From: Medicago truncatula
Taxonomy: Eukaryota > Streptophyta > Magnoliopsida > Fabales > Fabaceae
DNA length: 64,000 bases
Assembly (NCBI RefSeq): GCF_003473485.1
Contig: NC_053046.1
Coordinates: 8,132,001-8,196,000, forward strand
Reading direction: 5' to 3'
Shown: positions 34,413 through 45,448 of the stretch, piece after piece
Numbering within the stretch: position 1 is the first letter of the stretch
How the letters are laid out: the number at the start of each line of letters is the position of its first letter
Program-made: the position numbers and the translations under genes
Notes under the pieces: model-generated
What the model was told of the DNA's origin: nothing
Database searches by the model: none
The model's input: the letters and a program-made list of their open reading frames with translations, nothing else

Positions 34413-34740
34413 TGTGTGAGTAGTTTAAATGATGTTTGTCACTTGTTTCCGGACTTCAAAAAAAATTACAGTACATGGGTAAAAAAAAGTTTAAGTATAT
34501 AAAATACTCATTTATATATGACTTGGTAATTGTGCTGATATATTTCTTTCGATATTAATTATTTGGTTTTCAAGAGAAAGAAGTATTGGTAATCTAATGT
34601 TCGATCAGGAGGTAAGTAAAATCTGACCAATAATTATTCCATTAAGAAATCTAACTCATATTCTCCTGAATAATTCGTCATTGGTGAAGTTAATTAACCA
34701 CGTAGGTCCAATTGTTTGGTTCTTTTATGCTAATTATGTG

Positions 34741-35010
34741 CTCCCTCCGTCCTAAATTACAAACAAAAAAACTCATTTTTTTTGTCCCAAATTATAAACC
34801 AATAACATATTTAATCATGTTATTTCAAAAAAATCATTTTTTTCAAAATGAAATTAAATGCAAATTACAATTAATTTGCTCTCCCTCTCATTTTCTCCAT
34901 AACAGATAACCAATGAAAATTTATTTTAAATTTTTCCATAAAACTTATTCCAGAAGAACACAAGAAACTATACTCCAAATTATAATGTGGCGCATTTAAT
35001 GATAAAGTGA
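34741..35010. mobile_element. Truncated Stowaway-type MITE
   Basis: A left end CTCCCTCCGTCCTAAATTAC is present at 34741 and the internal text resembles the other copies (for example CATTTTCTCCATAA and AAACTTATTCCA). No matching right end is found before about 35010, so the copy has lost its right terminus. Confidence 0.65.
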
Positions 35011-37076
35011 TATAAACAAAACTGGAACTGTCTCTCTGCCCCAAACCACTTTCAATAATCAATACAAATAAAGTGATTACATATAATGATACTATAAACC
35101 ACCTACGACTTAGTGTCCAAAAGAGTTAGTGAGCCCTTAAAGCGACCAACTTAGCGTGTGTTTGTTATAGCGGCACGTCAACCATTTTTGCGTCTAAAAA
35201 CTAAGTTGCTATATAAGCTTGCTTTTGAAGCTTCTATAAATCACGGTGAAATCGTCCATAAATGTGCGTTTGGAGATGAAATCGTGCAACCAAACACGTA
35301 CGTAGAGTTGAATGTGAATCCAAACTTAATGGACTCCCATAGCCCTACATGATTGGTCGACTTAGCAATTGGCTTTAATGATGTATCATTTCTAAAATAT
35401 TCTTAAATTACTATAATTTTTTAATAATTATTTTATCTCTTGAAGTAAATTTGTATAAATGACACTTTTGAGAATATATGTATCTTTTTATAGATCGAAA
35501 AGATTAATTATGGTTAACTAAATCTTATGAAATCAGTGTGGTTTGGCTCAAGTTGTTAGTACATCTGTACATTGTATGTTAGTGTTGTGTTGTAATTTCT
35601 GGAGTACCAAATTTGATTTCAATTCATCTACATAAACTAAATCTTATGAGGTTATATGTATATCGTTGTAGTCAAGAATTTCATATTACAGTGAAAACAT
35701 AGAAAATCATGAGCATGAAACATGACTCTTAAACTAAAAATTAATAAAAGATCCATGCTTTCACACTAGAATTTTAGACTATTGTAGACACATAAAAAAT
35801 CATAAGTATGAGACATGACTCTTAATGGAGAATAGTACTATATATGTCATGCACTCTTTCATTCCACGAGGGGGCTGACCTTTTTTGTTTAATTATCTGC
35901 AGGCTTTGGATGAATATCTTGATTGGAGATAAAGAGTTAAAGATCTTTATTCCTTAACCGAATATTCACTTTTTATAAAAACATCCCAAGGCATAGAAAG
36001 ATAAATAAAGCAAAAGTACTTATTTTGTTTACTTGTGTGTGCATGCGATCCTCTAATTTTGTTTACTAATTCTTTTTGTTACGCTACAATAATAACAACA
36101 ATCCATGACTAAGCATGAAAAAATCACATTGCATGTGCTGCTCAATCAGACCAAGGTCAAACGATTAAGCATGACTTAACCAGTATAAATGGTTGGTACG
36201 TCATAATATTCATGATACTCTAAAAAAATCATAATATTCATGATATCATATTATTGAGTAAAAAAAAGTGAAGTCCCACATGGCCATGTTTTGGCTATCA
36301 TTTGGAAGCTACCTCATCGATTATGTATACACAATTCCGTTTGAACAAAAGGGATGCATTTTTTTAGTCAAAAAAATTCCTACTAATATCTATTTTTTTT
36401 CTAAAATTACTCATGTAATTTTTTTTAGGAGAAATTACTCAGGTAATTTTCGTATCTTAATTCTCATTTTCTTTCAACTGATCAAAATAATAGATATATA
36501 CATATTTTTTCTCATATAAGGATATTTTTTTTTATAAAATATGCAATAAATAATTTAAAATGCATCTTATAAAAAGTGTTACTTTGTTTAAAATAAAAAG
36601 AAGTTGGTATCACTTTGTAATTAAAAAAAAGTTGCTATTACTTTGATTTTTTTATTTTTATTTTCGGAATATGGAAATCTAAATTAAATTCTAGAATTCT
36701 TAAAAAAAAAATCTACAAATTTATAAGGTCAAAACATGAGTATGAAATATGCATCTTTCTCACGCCGACAACGAGAATTGTATCCATATCCCTGCAGAGT
36801 ACGAGTCAACTCTTTACCGACCAAACAAAATCTAGGTTGGCTACTTTAGTCTTTTTAGTTCTCTTCAATGTTTCCCTTAAAAACATGTTTCTTCAATTAA
36901 AAAAGAAAAAGCTTTGTTCAACGTTTAACGGCGTAAAGGACGGATGGAGATTGGAATTTTGAAGGTGAGAGGATGGAGGTGGGGCATTAGCCACACTCCG
37001 TTTGTTGTGATAATTTATATTTTGTAGGCCACCTACTTATATTAATTTAAGTAACGTATTCGACTTGCATTTCATT

Positions 37077-37247
37077 TCACACACTTCAAGTATTTTTTCT
37101 TTTGTCAAGCAATTCAATGGCTAGAGCTCACACAATTAAATTGTGGAGAAGTAGAGTGTCCAGGTTTCGAACCCTGACCTCTGCATATAACATGTAATAT
37201 TCATACCAACTGAGTTAAGCTCACGGGGATCACACACTTGAAGTATT
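37077..37247 (-). mobile_element. tRNA-derived SINE with target-site duplication
   Basis: Body 37095-37229 on the minus strand: a CCCCGTGAGCTTAACTCAG head with box A, GTTCGAAACC box B, then CTACTTCTCCACAATTTAAT, a GAGCTCTAGCCATTGAATTG tail and a 3' A/T-rich run. The flanks are an 18-bp direct repeat TCACACACTT(C/G)AAGTATT (37077-37094 and 37230-37247) with one mismatch, the expected L1-type target duplication. Confidence 0.88.
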
Positions 37248-40200
37248 AGACACCATTCCATACCATAAACATTTATATATACCATCAATTTTTATGTCTC
37301 ATTTGCGTCATATATAATTATGATTTATGTATGTTTTGCAAATTTGAAATGCTTATAAAATAAATACGCATATGCTTTTGTTGACATATACTTGCAAAAT
37401 TACAGTATATGGTTAATGGCTTTGTATTCTTATATCATATCCATAAATATGGCTCCACCCACTTTATTCTGATGAAATATTAATGTGTAATATTGATTTG
37501 TTTATCTGTAAAAGTGTCATTGTGTACGTTGAATGCTCCCATGACCCTTGCTTTAGTTCAATTTGTTTGTTTCTTTACGAAAACAGAGGATTATGTAGCT
37601 CCAATTGAGGATTAGAAAAGAATAAAAACACACAATGATAATATGAAAGACAGTTGTCCGAAAAATTATTCCAAATATAATTTATATGCTTAGCTTAAAA
37701 TGGCATGGAACCGCAAAGACACGAAAACGGTCTCTAAGCATAGGTAGCTCTTCTCAACAGAGTCAATATACAATGATTCATTATCACATGACTTAAATGT
37801 AAGTTAAGAAAATTACATTAACAACTATAGCTGCATGCTATTGCTAGCTAGTACCTGCTACATAAGAGTGTGTGTTTGTAATTTGTATTTGTAAACCCCC
37901 AGGAATGTGCCTTGAGAAAAAGAAAGAATTGGATTCATTACCATTTTGCACGCTCTTAGATCTGTGGAGATTCCTTCAACCGTAAGGTTTAATATAAACT
38001 AAGAATAGTGCACTTTTTTAGTGAGCAAGCCACTATGCAGTTACTAGTCAGTAGTCACGGTACACTATGGAGTTTGGAACCTATAAAATGTAAATAATGG
38101 CCAGCCCCAAGCTTTTGATGATGCTAGTGGATTAGGTTGTTATTTTTATTTTATTTTTGGGTTGTATTTTTCATCGTATATATAAAGTTTCTCATCAAGA
38201 AATTAAAGTAACATCGTGTCCAAAAGAAAAGAAATTAAAGTAACTCCTTTTGGTCCATCATGTTTGATACGCGTTCCTTTTCAATTATTATTAAACTAAT
38301 TTCTCTATGACATAACTGAATTGATCTCTCAAACTTCATTTACTTTTATGTTTTGTTTTGGCGGGACTTTGATGGATTTGTACATGGCGCCACAAAAAAT
38401 AAGGATTTTGATGTTTCCCACAAAGTCATAGGTGACTTTGACTTATGGGCATAATTATGCAAAGTCCAAGGTTTAAGCAATTTGTGGCCTAATTTGTCTC
38501 TTCAAGAGTAACCAGGTTAGTTTAAGGAGTAGTGCTTTTTAAAGTTTTTAGCAGTCAAAGGTTTTATGAGCTAACACTAGTGGAATATTACAATATTCAA
38601 AGCTAATCATTTTCTAAGGAGGCAATTAGGCAAGAACCCTGTGAATCAACAGTTATGTTTCAATTTTATGTTTATGTAACCTAAAGGAGATAAAAGCTGT
38701 TATCAATTATTATGTGTTAATAATTATGGGTGTTTGTGTAGCGCTTTTGAGGTTAAAAGTCATCTAAACTATAAGGTAAAAAATGCAGTTTGATTTGGTT
38801 GTCTTTTAAAATGAAAATCAAACCAATGTGGTTTGAGTTGGTTCAGTTGTTGCGAAACAATACAACATTTTGTTTACAATGTTAAAATCAAGTTAAAAGT
38901 TAAAAGCAGTTTGTTTTCAATACTGTTTCAAATTTGATCCAACATTACGATTTTATTTTCATCCAACAATGTCCTATCAACATATATCAAATTAAAAATA
39001 TGAACAAAAAAGCAATTATCTTAAATAAGAAATGCAAAAGACTAAAATTCTATCATTCTTTAGAAGTTCTCATTGAATTTCTATTATTCAAGATATATTT
39101 AACATAAACGTATATGTAAAAGTGCAAGTAAATTAAAGCACACAAATACATTTTTCAAATCAAAAGTATAGAAGAAACTTATCAAGAGAAAAACATGTCT
39201 TAGTAAAAAAAAACGAGAAAAAAAAATGTCATTCAATAAAAAATTTCATTGAGTTTCTATGAGTACTAGGTTGGGTGACACAAGTTTAATTAGTATTTCT
39301 CTTATGTTGCGATTTGGTTCGATTGCTAAAATAAAAACAGCAAACCGGACTATATGGTTGAGTCAAAAAATAGTTTGAATACATCCAAATCATGTACGGT
39401 TTTTGCAGTTTTCTATGCGAGTTCCACGTTTTGCGATGAAATTGCGATCCTGTGAAATCATTTTGTTGTAATCTGTTATGGTAAAAGTATGACAAGAATG
39501 ATTAATAAACTAGATTATTTTTTTCACAAACAATATAATTGGAGTCTTCCCCATACCAAAGCAAAAATGAACAATGATTTTCCTTTCCAAATTATGAAAA
39601 AGATAGAGGTCAAACGAATGGAGCGTACTGCATACTTGTAATGAATAACAAATTCTCTCCTAAGTTGGAAACAAATGATCACTGTATTTAGTTATTGGAG
39701 TATATATTGTATGTGTTAGTTTAGTTAGTTGTCCTCACATTGATTGTTTTTGTTAGAAGCTGTAATTGATAAAACAAAATTCTTCGAGTTACATTGTATG
39801 TGATGTTGATTTTATATCACCTTTCTCTCACTAATTTAGTCACATCAACAATTGTAAATTATATGTTTTATACTATATAATTTTTGTCTTGTTAACCAGT
39901 GCTCTCAGGGCCATGGTTAAGGAATTTATAAGTAGAAATTTTGTTTTGAAAATATAAGATGTTACTTTTAATCAAGTATAATAATTATATAACTTTTTTA
40001 TGAAAAATTTACTTATTTTGTATATTTAATCAATACCCTTAAGGCACTGGTTAACATTCTCATATATATATTTTTGGTTCAAATATCATTATTCTGTCAT
40101 TGTTGCTTGAGTTTTACTCTTATTGTTTGTATAAATATACAAGGATAAAGAGTACAATGAGACAAATTACATACGGATAATTTCATTTGTTCATACTCTC

Positions 40201-41293
40201 CTTTGAATATATGTAGTGCAGATTTTAATTGAAAGTGAGTGAGTTTAACGCAATAATGATATCATCATTATTTTAGCAAAAGTTATACTTTAAGACTTCA
40301 ATAAAATTACGACGTTCGTGATTAGATCAAATTCACTGTCATTTCAAACATATTCTAATAACATTGGAAGTCTTTAACACATATTTGGTCAATAAAAGAA
40401 ATTGGAGGGGATCAACTATAAACACGTGAGTAGAAAATGAGCGAATTTTTTTTTAGGGAAAAATGAAAGAAAATTTTATTACTTCATATGAGAGGGGCGA
40501 TAAAAGTAAACAACTCATCATAATGTGGGCCTTCGATGTGGTTTGGGTTTAACAAGAAAACTAAGTAGTCCGACTTATAAGAAATCAAAGGATTTTACGT
40601 TTTTCCTAACTTAGCTCTGCTAGGGTTAGTTCCCCTTCACCAACGATGTTGAGTTAACTTCGGGCGGGGGTTCTTCCTTCTGCAAGAGGGGAATGCTCTT
40701 GCTTTATTTAGCAGCCTCATCTCCTCATTTTCTTCAACCATGGATGTTCCACAATTTAATCCTTTCAATGGTACCACCCACACATCCTCAGTCTTGACGA
40801 CCACAACAAAAACCCCCTCTTTTGTAGCTCTTGTTTTCAAACTTCATATTAACTCTGCACATTATTGGGAAGTGAGTTTAACTATTGTTGTCACCGTGAG
40901 AACATTATTATTAGATAAGAGAAATGTTAGAGACTAACTTTCACTTTTTTATTAGTTGAAACTCATGTAGAGTCTACACTTAATTATCAAAATAAGCCCC
41001 ACATAAAATGTTGATACCCATGCATGTGTTAGAAATAATGTTCTTAACATTTAATGGATAATATATCGGTCTCTCTAACAACACTCTAAACCTCGCAGTA
41101 TATCTTATGAACATTGATCGGATCCGCGATCTAACTTATCTAAACTTTTATCTATTTTCCTTTCCCCTTCCTTCCCTTTTTTACACCCGGTTAAATTTCC
41201 TACCAAAACCAAACATATATTAAGTAATTAACTCTCAACAAATTCACCTTCTCTATATTCATAGTTTGAAGAGCAATGACTGCAACTTGAACC

Positions 41294-43639
41294 ATGCTTA
41301 GCGCCACAAAACGCGTCACTGCATTCCTCCCTCGGAATCTTCAACAACTCCGTCAACTCCATGAAGACATCGAAGAAAGCATCTATTTCTACAAGAGCAG
41401 AGGCCAACATATTCTCACCAACCCTCGAGTTCTGGACACCATTGTTCAAAAATCCGCAATTAACCCTTCCGATACGGTCCTCGAGATCGGTCCCGGCACC
41501 GGGAACCTCACCCTCAAGCTTCTAGAAGCCTCACGCGAGGTTGTAGCCATCGAAATCGACCAACGTATGGTTAACATTCTCGAGAATCGTGCACTCAAAC
41601 GCGGTCTCCGCAACAAACTAACGGTAAGTTTCGTTTTTATGATGCATTTCACCTGTTCGATGAAATGCCTAGTCCAAAATACACACAACACGATGAAATG
41701 CATATTTAGTTTATTTATACTTTTGGTGTTTTAATTTTTTTGGTTTCATTATGGTCACTTACATTTTGATTTGTAAATTGTTTACATTTTGATTTGTAAA
41801 TTGTTTACATTCTAGTTCCTCAAGTTACATACTTAACAAAGCTAAATTGTCTAATTACTTGCAACTTAAGGGACTAAAATAAAAACGAATAAAACTCAAG
41901 AGCCTAACTGTATAACGTTTGTAAGTTTGGGCTAAAGGGTTTTCTCAAGTTGTTCAAAGGGTTTTGGGGAATGGTGATGGCATTTGATATTGAAATAATT
42001 TATGGTGAAGTAGAAAAGCTGAAATTTAGATTCCCAGATCTTTATTTGCTATGAGTGACAAAGAAGAGAAAATAGCAAAAATGGGGTATGAACAAACAAC
42101 AAAAGAAGAGAAAATAAAATGGAAGCCACTTCAAATCCCGCTTCCATATGCAACATGTTATTTGCCTTTGAAAAAATTATAGAATTCCCAGATCATATTT
42201 TTTTTTCTTGCCCTATGATTATTGCGGTATGGCATTCTATATTTAAATGGTTAAATTGACATGATCCTGGTGTATGGAATATTGAAGTGGTGTATAATTT
42301 TTAGCATTCAATTTGCCTTTGGAATGCCAGAATGCAAGGACGTTGTCTCATTTAGTTTGATTCTCTACCACTTGGTGTGTTTGCTTGGCGAGGAATTATC
42401 TAATATTGACGTAAAGGTGGCAAACTTGATGAAGATGATTGATAATATCAAATGAATATCGTGGATTTGGTTTGCTTATAGGGACGAAAGGAAAAGCTAA
42501 TTTCACTTTTTCGAACTGGTGTAATAGTCCAATGTCATGCATCCATAGTGCCTGAAAATTAACAGCCGTGACAGGAACATGCACATGTGCTTTTCACTGT
42601 GTTATGAGGTCTCTTCTGTGTTAGGCGGATTGTGGCTGTGTTAATGCTGGGAATTCCAGGAGCATGAATCAAATATTATCAGATTTCACTCTGCAATTTT
42701 AGCTAGCAGGTTCAGTAAATTAGTAGTGCTAGCATATTTCATTGTAATGCATTTTGTAGGATCTGCTGGTACTCAAGCATTTTGTATCCCTTGGCGTTTA
42801 TCCACACCTTGTGTATAGCATTGCCTTAAATAAATTTTTATTTTTATAAGAAAAAACGTTTGTAATTTAAGGGAACAAAATGAAATTTAAAAACTTAAAG
42901 GACAAAAAATGAAACCTAAAAATAATGAGCAAAATATAATTTAGCTACTTTGTTTTCTTCTTTCTTCCAGGTGATATCAAAAGATGCATTGAGAACAGAG
43001 TTCCCACCGTTTGATCTCGTGGTAGCCAATATTCCTTACGGTATATCATCACCACTCATAATTAAACTTATATACGAAACGACACCATTTCGAAGTGCGA
43101 CTCTTCTACTTCAAAAAGAGTTCGCTCGAAGATTACTGGCTAATCCCGGTGATTCTGAATTTAACCGTTTAGCCGTTAACATTAAGCTTCTAGCTGACGT
43201 GGAATTTGTCATGGATGTAAGCAAAAGAGATTTTCTTCCGTCACCTAAAGTTGATTCCTCCGTCGTTATAATTCGACCAAAGGTTAATGTTCCTGCTGTT
43301 AATCTCCATCAGTGGAGGGCTTTCACCAGGACTTGTTTTAATAACAAGAATAAGACACTTGGTGCTACATTTAAGAATAAGAGGAAAGTTTTGGAGTTGT
43401 TGGAATTTAATAATGTGTCTGGTTTGGTTGGAGAACAAGATGATGTTTGTTTGTTTAAAGAGAAGATTGTTGAAGTTCTTAGAGAGGGAGGGTTTGATGA
43501 TAAAAGGCCGTCAAAACTTTCGATTGAAGAGTTGATGCATTTGTTGTCTTTGTTTAACGAAGTTGGTGTATATTTTGATCACCGTGAGGATGTTAGGAAT
43601 GAAAATGATAGGTTTGAGGTTGATGATATTGATGATTAG
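41294..43639 (+). CDS. DIM1B: rRNA adenine N6,N6-dimethyltransferase, mitochondrial DIM1B-like
   Basis: Two exons, 41294-41623 and 42971-43639, encode 332 residues. SAM-binding motif I is VLEIGPGTG at 62-70; the catalytic motif NIPYG is at 130-134; the N-terminal substrate/SAM motif is GQHILTNPRVLDTIV near 37-51. The C-terminal part has the small helical domain with the family words DFLPSPKVDSSVV and RTCFNNKNKTLGATF. KsgA/Dim1 enzymes dimethylate two adjacent adenines in the 3' terminal hairpin of small-subunit rRNA. The first 22 residues are rich in Arg and Ser/Thr and contain no acidic residue, which suggests mitochondrial import, and the sequence resembles Arabidopsis DIM1B (At5g66360); the cytosolic/nucleolar DIM1A has a different N terminus. 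The family assignment is certain, the location inferred. The intron contains a delimited retroposon-like insertion. The gene converges on the P450 gene. Confidence 0.94.
41736..42925. repeat. Foldback repeat in DIM1B-like intron, interrupted
   Basis: The left part (about 41736-41924) has GGTTTCATTATGGTCACTTAC and AAGGGACTAAAATAAAAACG; the right part (42855-42925) has AAGGGAACAAAATGAAATTT and AAAGGACAAAAAATGAAACC, complementary in style, like the Mutator-type foldback at 15.6 kb. A 23-bp exact tandem duplication begins at 41761 and again at 41784. The middle is occupied by the insertion listed next. Confidence 0.5.
41914..42865 (+). mobile_element. Retroposon-like insertion in DIM1B-like intron
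   Basis: An identical 11-bp direct repeat AACGTTTGTAA lies at 41914-41924 and 42855-42865 and brackets a 930-bp insert whose plus-strand 3' end is A/T-rich (TTTTTATAAGAAAA). The layout of variable-length duplication plus A-rich 3' end fits a 5'-truncated LINE or another retroposed sequence. The insert itself contains no protein domain I recognise. Confidence 0.6.
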
Positions 43640-45448
43640 TGATAAGCATCAACCACTTTGTGACATTTTGTATATTATTAAAATTAAGATCAGATTCTGT
43701 TATACTCATTAATCAAAAGGTTGGCTGTTGGATGAATCCAGTGGTTGAGAGATCAATGCTGCAGTTGGTTGAATCCATCAGTTGATCAGTGGCTGTTGCA
43801 AAGACAAGAGAAAATTTGATTATAATTGATTTGTTTTGTTTGCATAATATCATGAATGCAAGCCTTTTTATAAAAAATATGTTTGGTATAGATTTAAACT
43901 ATATAAAGAATATTGGAAAGGTTTGAAAACATAATCTATCTCTTGTATATTGTATTTTGTAATGTGGCCCTTAGGAATATAAATATATAATTTGGAAACT
44001 TAATGTTGATGAATAAGTAGCTGGTATTAGAATTGTTTCATCCATTAACTGCTAGTCTCCTACAACATTACAGAACAAATATGATTGTTCAATTTATGAT
44101 CCCTTGCTCAATTTATGGATTGGAAGACACTGAAGCAGTGATTACCCGGAGGCTAATACCAAAAACATAATATAATTATGTTGCAGTGATAGAACAGGAC
44201 CTCAAGTAAATATATGTAAAAAAATTCCGCAAATTATAATGGTTATCACTTATTAGTCAAACCATTACAATATATGTTGCATCATTTACTAATTGGGTCT
44301 AGTGTTATTTTTCATTCAAAACTCAGATATGCAGGCAGTGATAGATCTAACTCAGGCTAGTGGGAGCCTGGCTTCCTCTGAGACAACTATTACGTGTTCA
44401 CTAATTTGCATAATACTCTGCTTTCTGGTTTAAGGAGGTATGTTCTAGTGTTTTTTCTTGTTAACATATAATACTCAGATACGCAGACACTCATTTTTTT
44501 GTTTGAAGATGTCTGCTATTATTTTATTTTTTTTGAAGAATGTCTGCTATTAATTTTATAGAGCTACTTTTATCCTCATTGAACCACACCCCATCCGGAT
44601 GAAGAAAAATGCGTCCAAATTGATAAATCTGGGGAGAACTGTTTTTTCTCTGGCTGGATGGGTAAATCCGGACGGAAGCGTTTTTGAAGAATTATGGGCG
44701 TGGGAGAAAAAACTCTTAACTTTACATGATACGGCAGTACACGTGTTTTCTATCCAGTTTCAATTGTGTTTCTTAGACCTGGCATATTTTGTAGTTAAAA
44801 ATTCACTTTGCTTATAAGAATTTCATTACTAAAATTTCAGCAATAATATACTTCAAGTACAATGACAGAACATTGTTGCCTAGTTAGAGTTTTCACTAAC
44901 AGTTGTATTCAACATCTTACTATCTTAGTCCTAGCTATGTATACAAGAGTTGTACTACAACTACACTACTAATTGGGATAATAACGAGAGAGGTACTGGA
45001 ACATGAACTTCTGTCACAGCATGGGTCAAGAGCACTGCAAAATTCACATGGAGAACATACTCACCACAAAAGTTGCATTGGAATCAAACAAATAAAGTAA
45101 TGTATACACACAAGATCATCTGAGAGTTAGCTTCAATCATCTGATCTCCCACTTGCAATTAATTTTCAAAGATAGCAATAGGGTCCAAAAGCACCTTTAT
45201 TTTCTGAATATTGATGTTACTCAATTGCTAACACAATATATACTAAACACTATTTTCTGAAAAAGCAACCTTATTGTTTGTCTACTTGATAGTTACCCTC
45301 TAGGTTGAAATAACATACAATGTAAAATAAATACATTTTTCTTTCTATAAAATTTTCTTGAATTCATCAACTTTTGATTGATTAATGAAATGAATTGAGT
45401 TTGCTTTTGTAAAAAAAAAAAAAAAAAAAACTTGATGATCTAATCCAA
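43640..45448. other. Intergenic stretch between convergent genes
   Basis: Contains the 3' regions of the dimethyltransferase and P450 genes. I see no gene; the small frames at 44599 and 44903 have no recognisable features. A 30-base segment at 45377-45406 ending GAGTTTGC, also present at 11011-11040, is followed by an A homopolymer (about 45412-45430) and may be the 3' end of a retroposon. Confidence 0.5.

Larger units (their letters stand above)
30901..41293. other. Gene-poor, transposon-dense interval
   Basis: Ten kilobases without a supportable gene, between the beta-galactosidase start and the dimethyltransferase start. From 31.9 to 35.0 kb it is a mosaic of Stowaway-type MITEs, two Mutator-type foldback elements and a SINE; another SINE lies at 37.1 kb. 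The rest (about 35.4-37.0 and 37.3-41.2 kb) is AT-rich and I see only short meaningless frames, including one at 40637-40840 with no recognisable domain. A 16-base repeat CATAATATTCATGATA occurs twice at 36203 and 36230. The proximal ends hold the two divergent promoters. Confidence 0.6.

Noticed and set aside
40637-40840. Small minus-strand gene upstream of DIM1B
   Set aside because: A 67-residue frame without domain, signal or splice partners; coding status cannot be supported.
44599-44817. Small plus-strand gene between DIM1B and CYP90C1
   Set aside because: A 72-residue frame with no recognisable family features in intergenic DNA.
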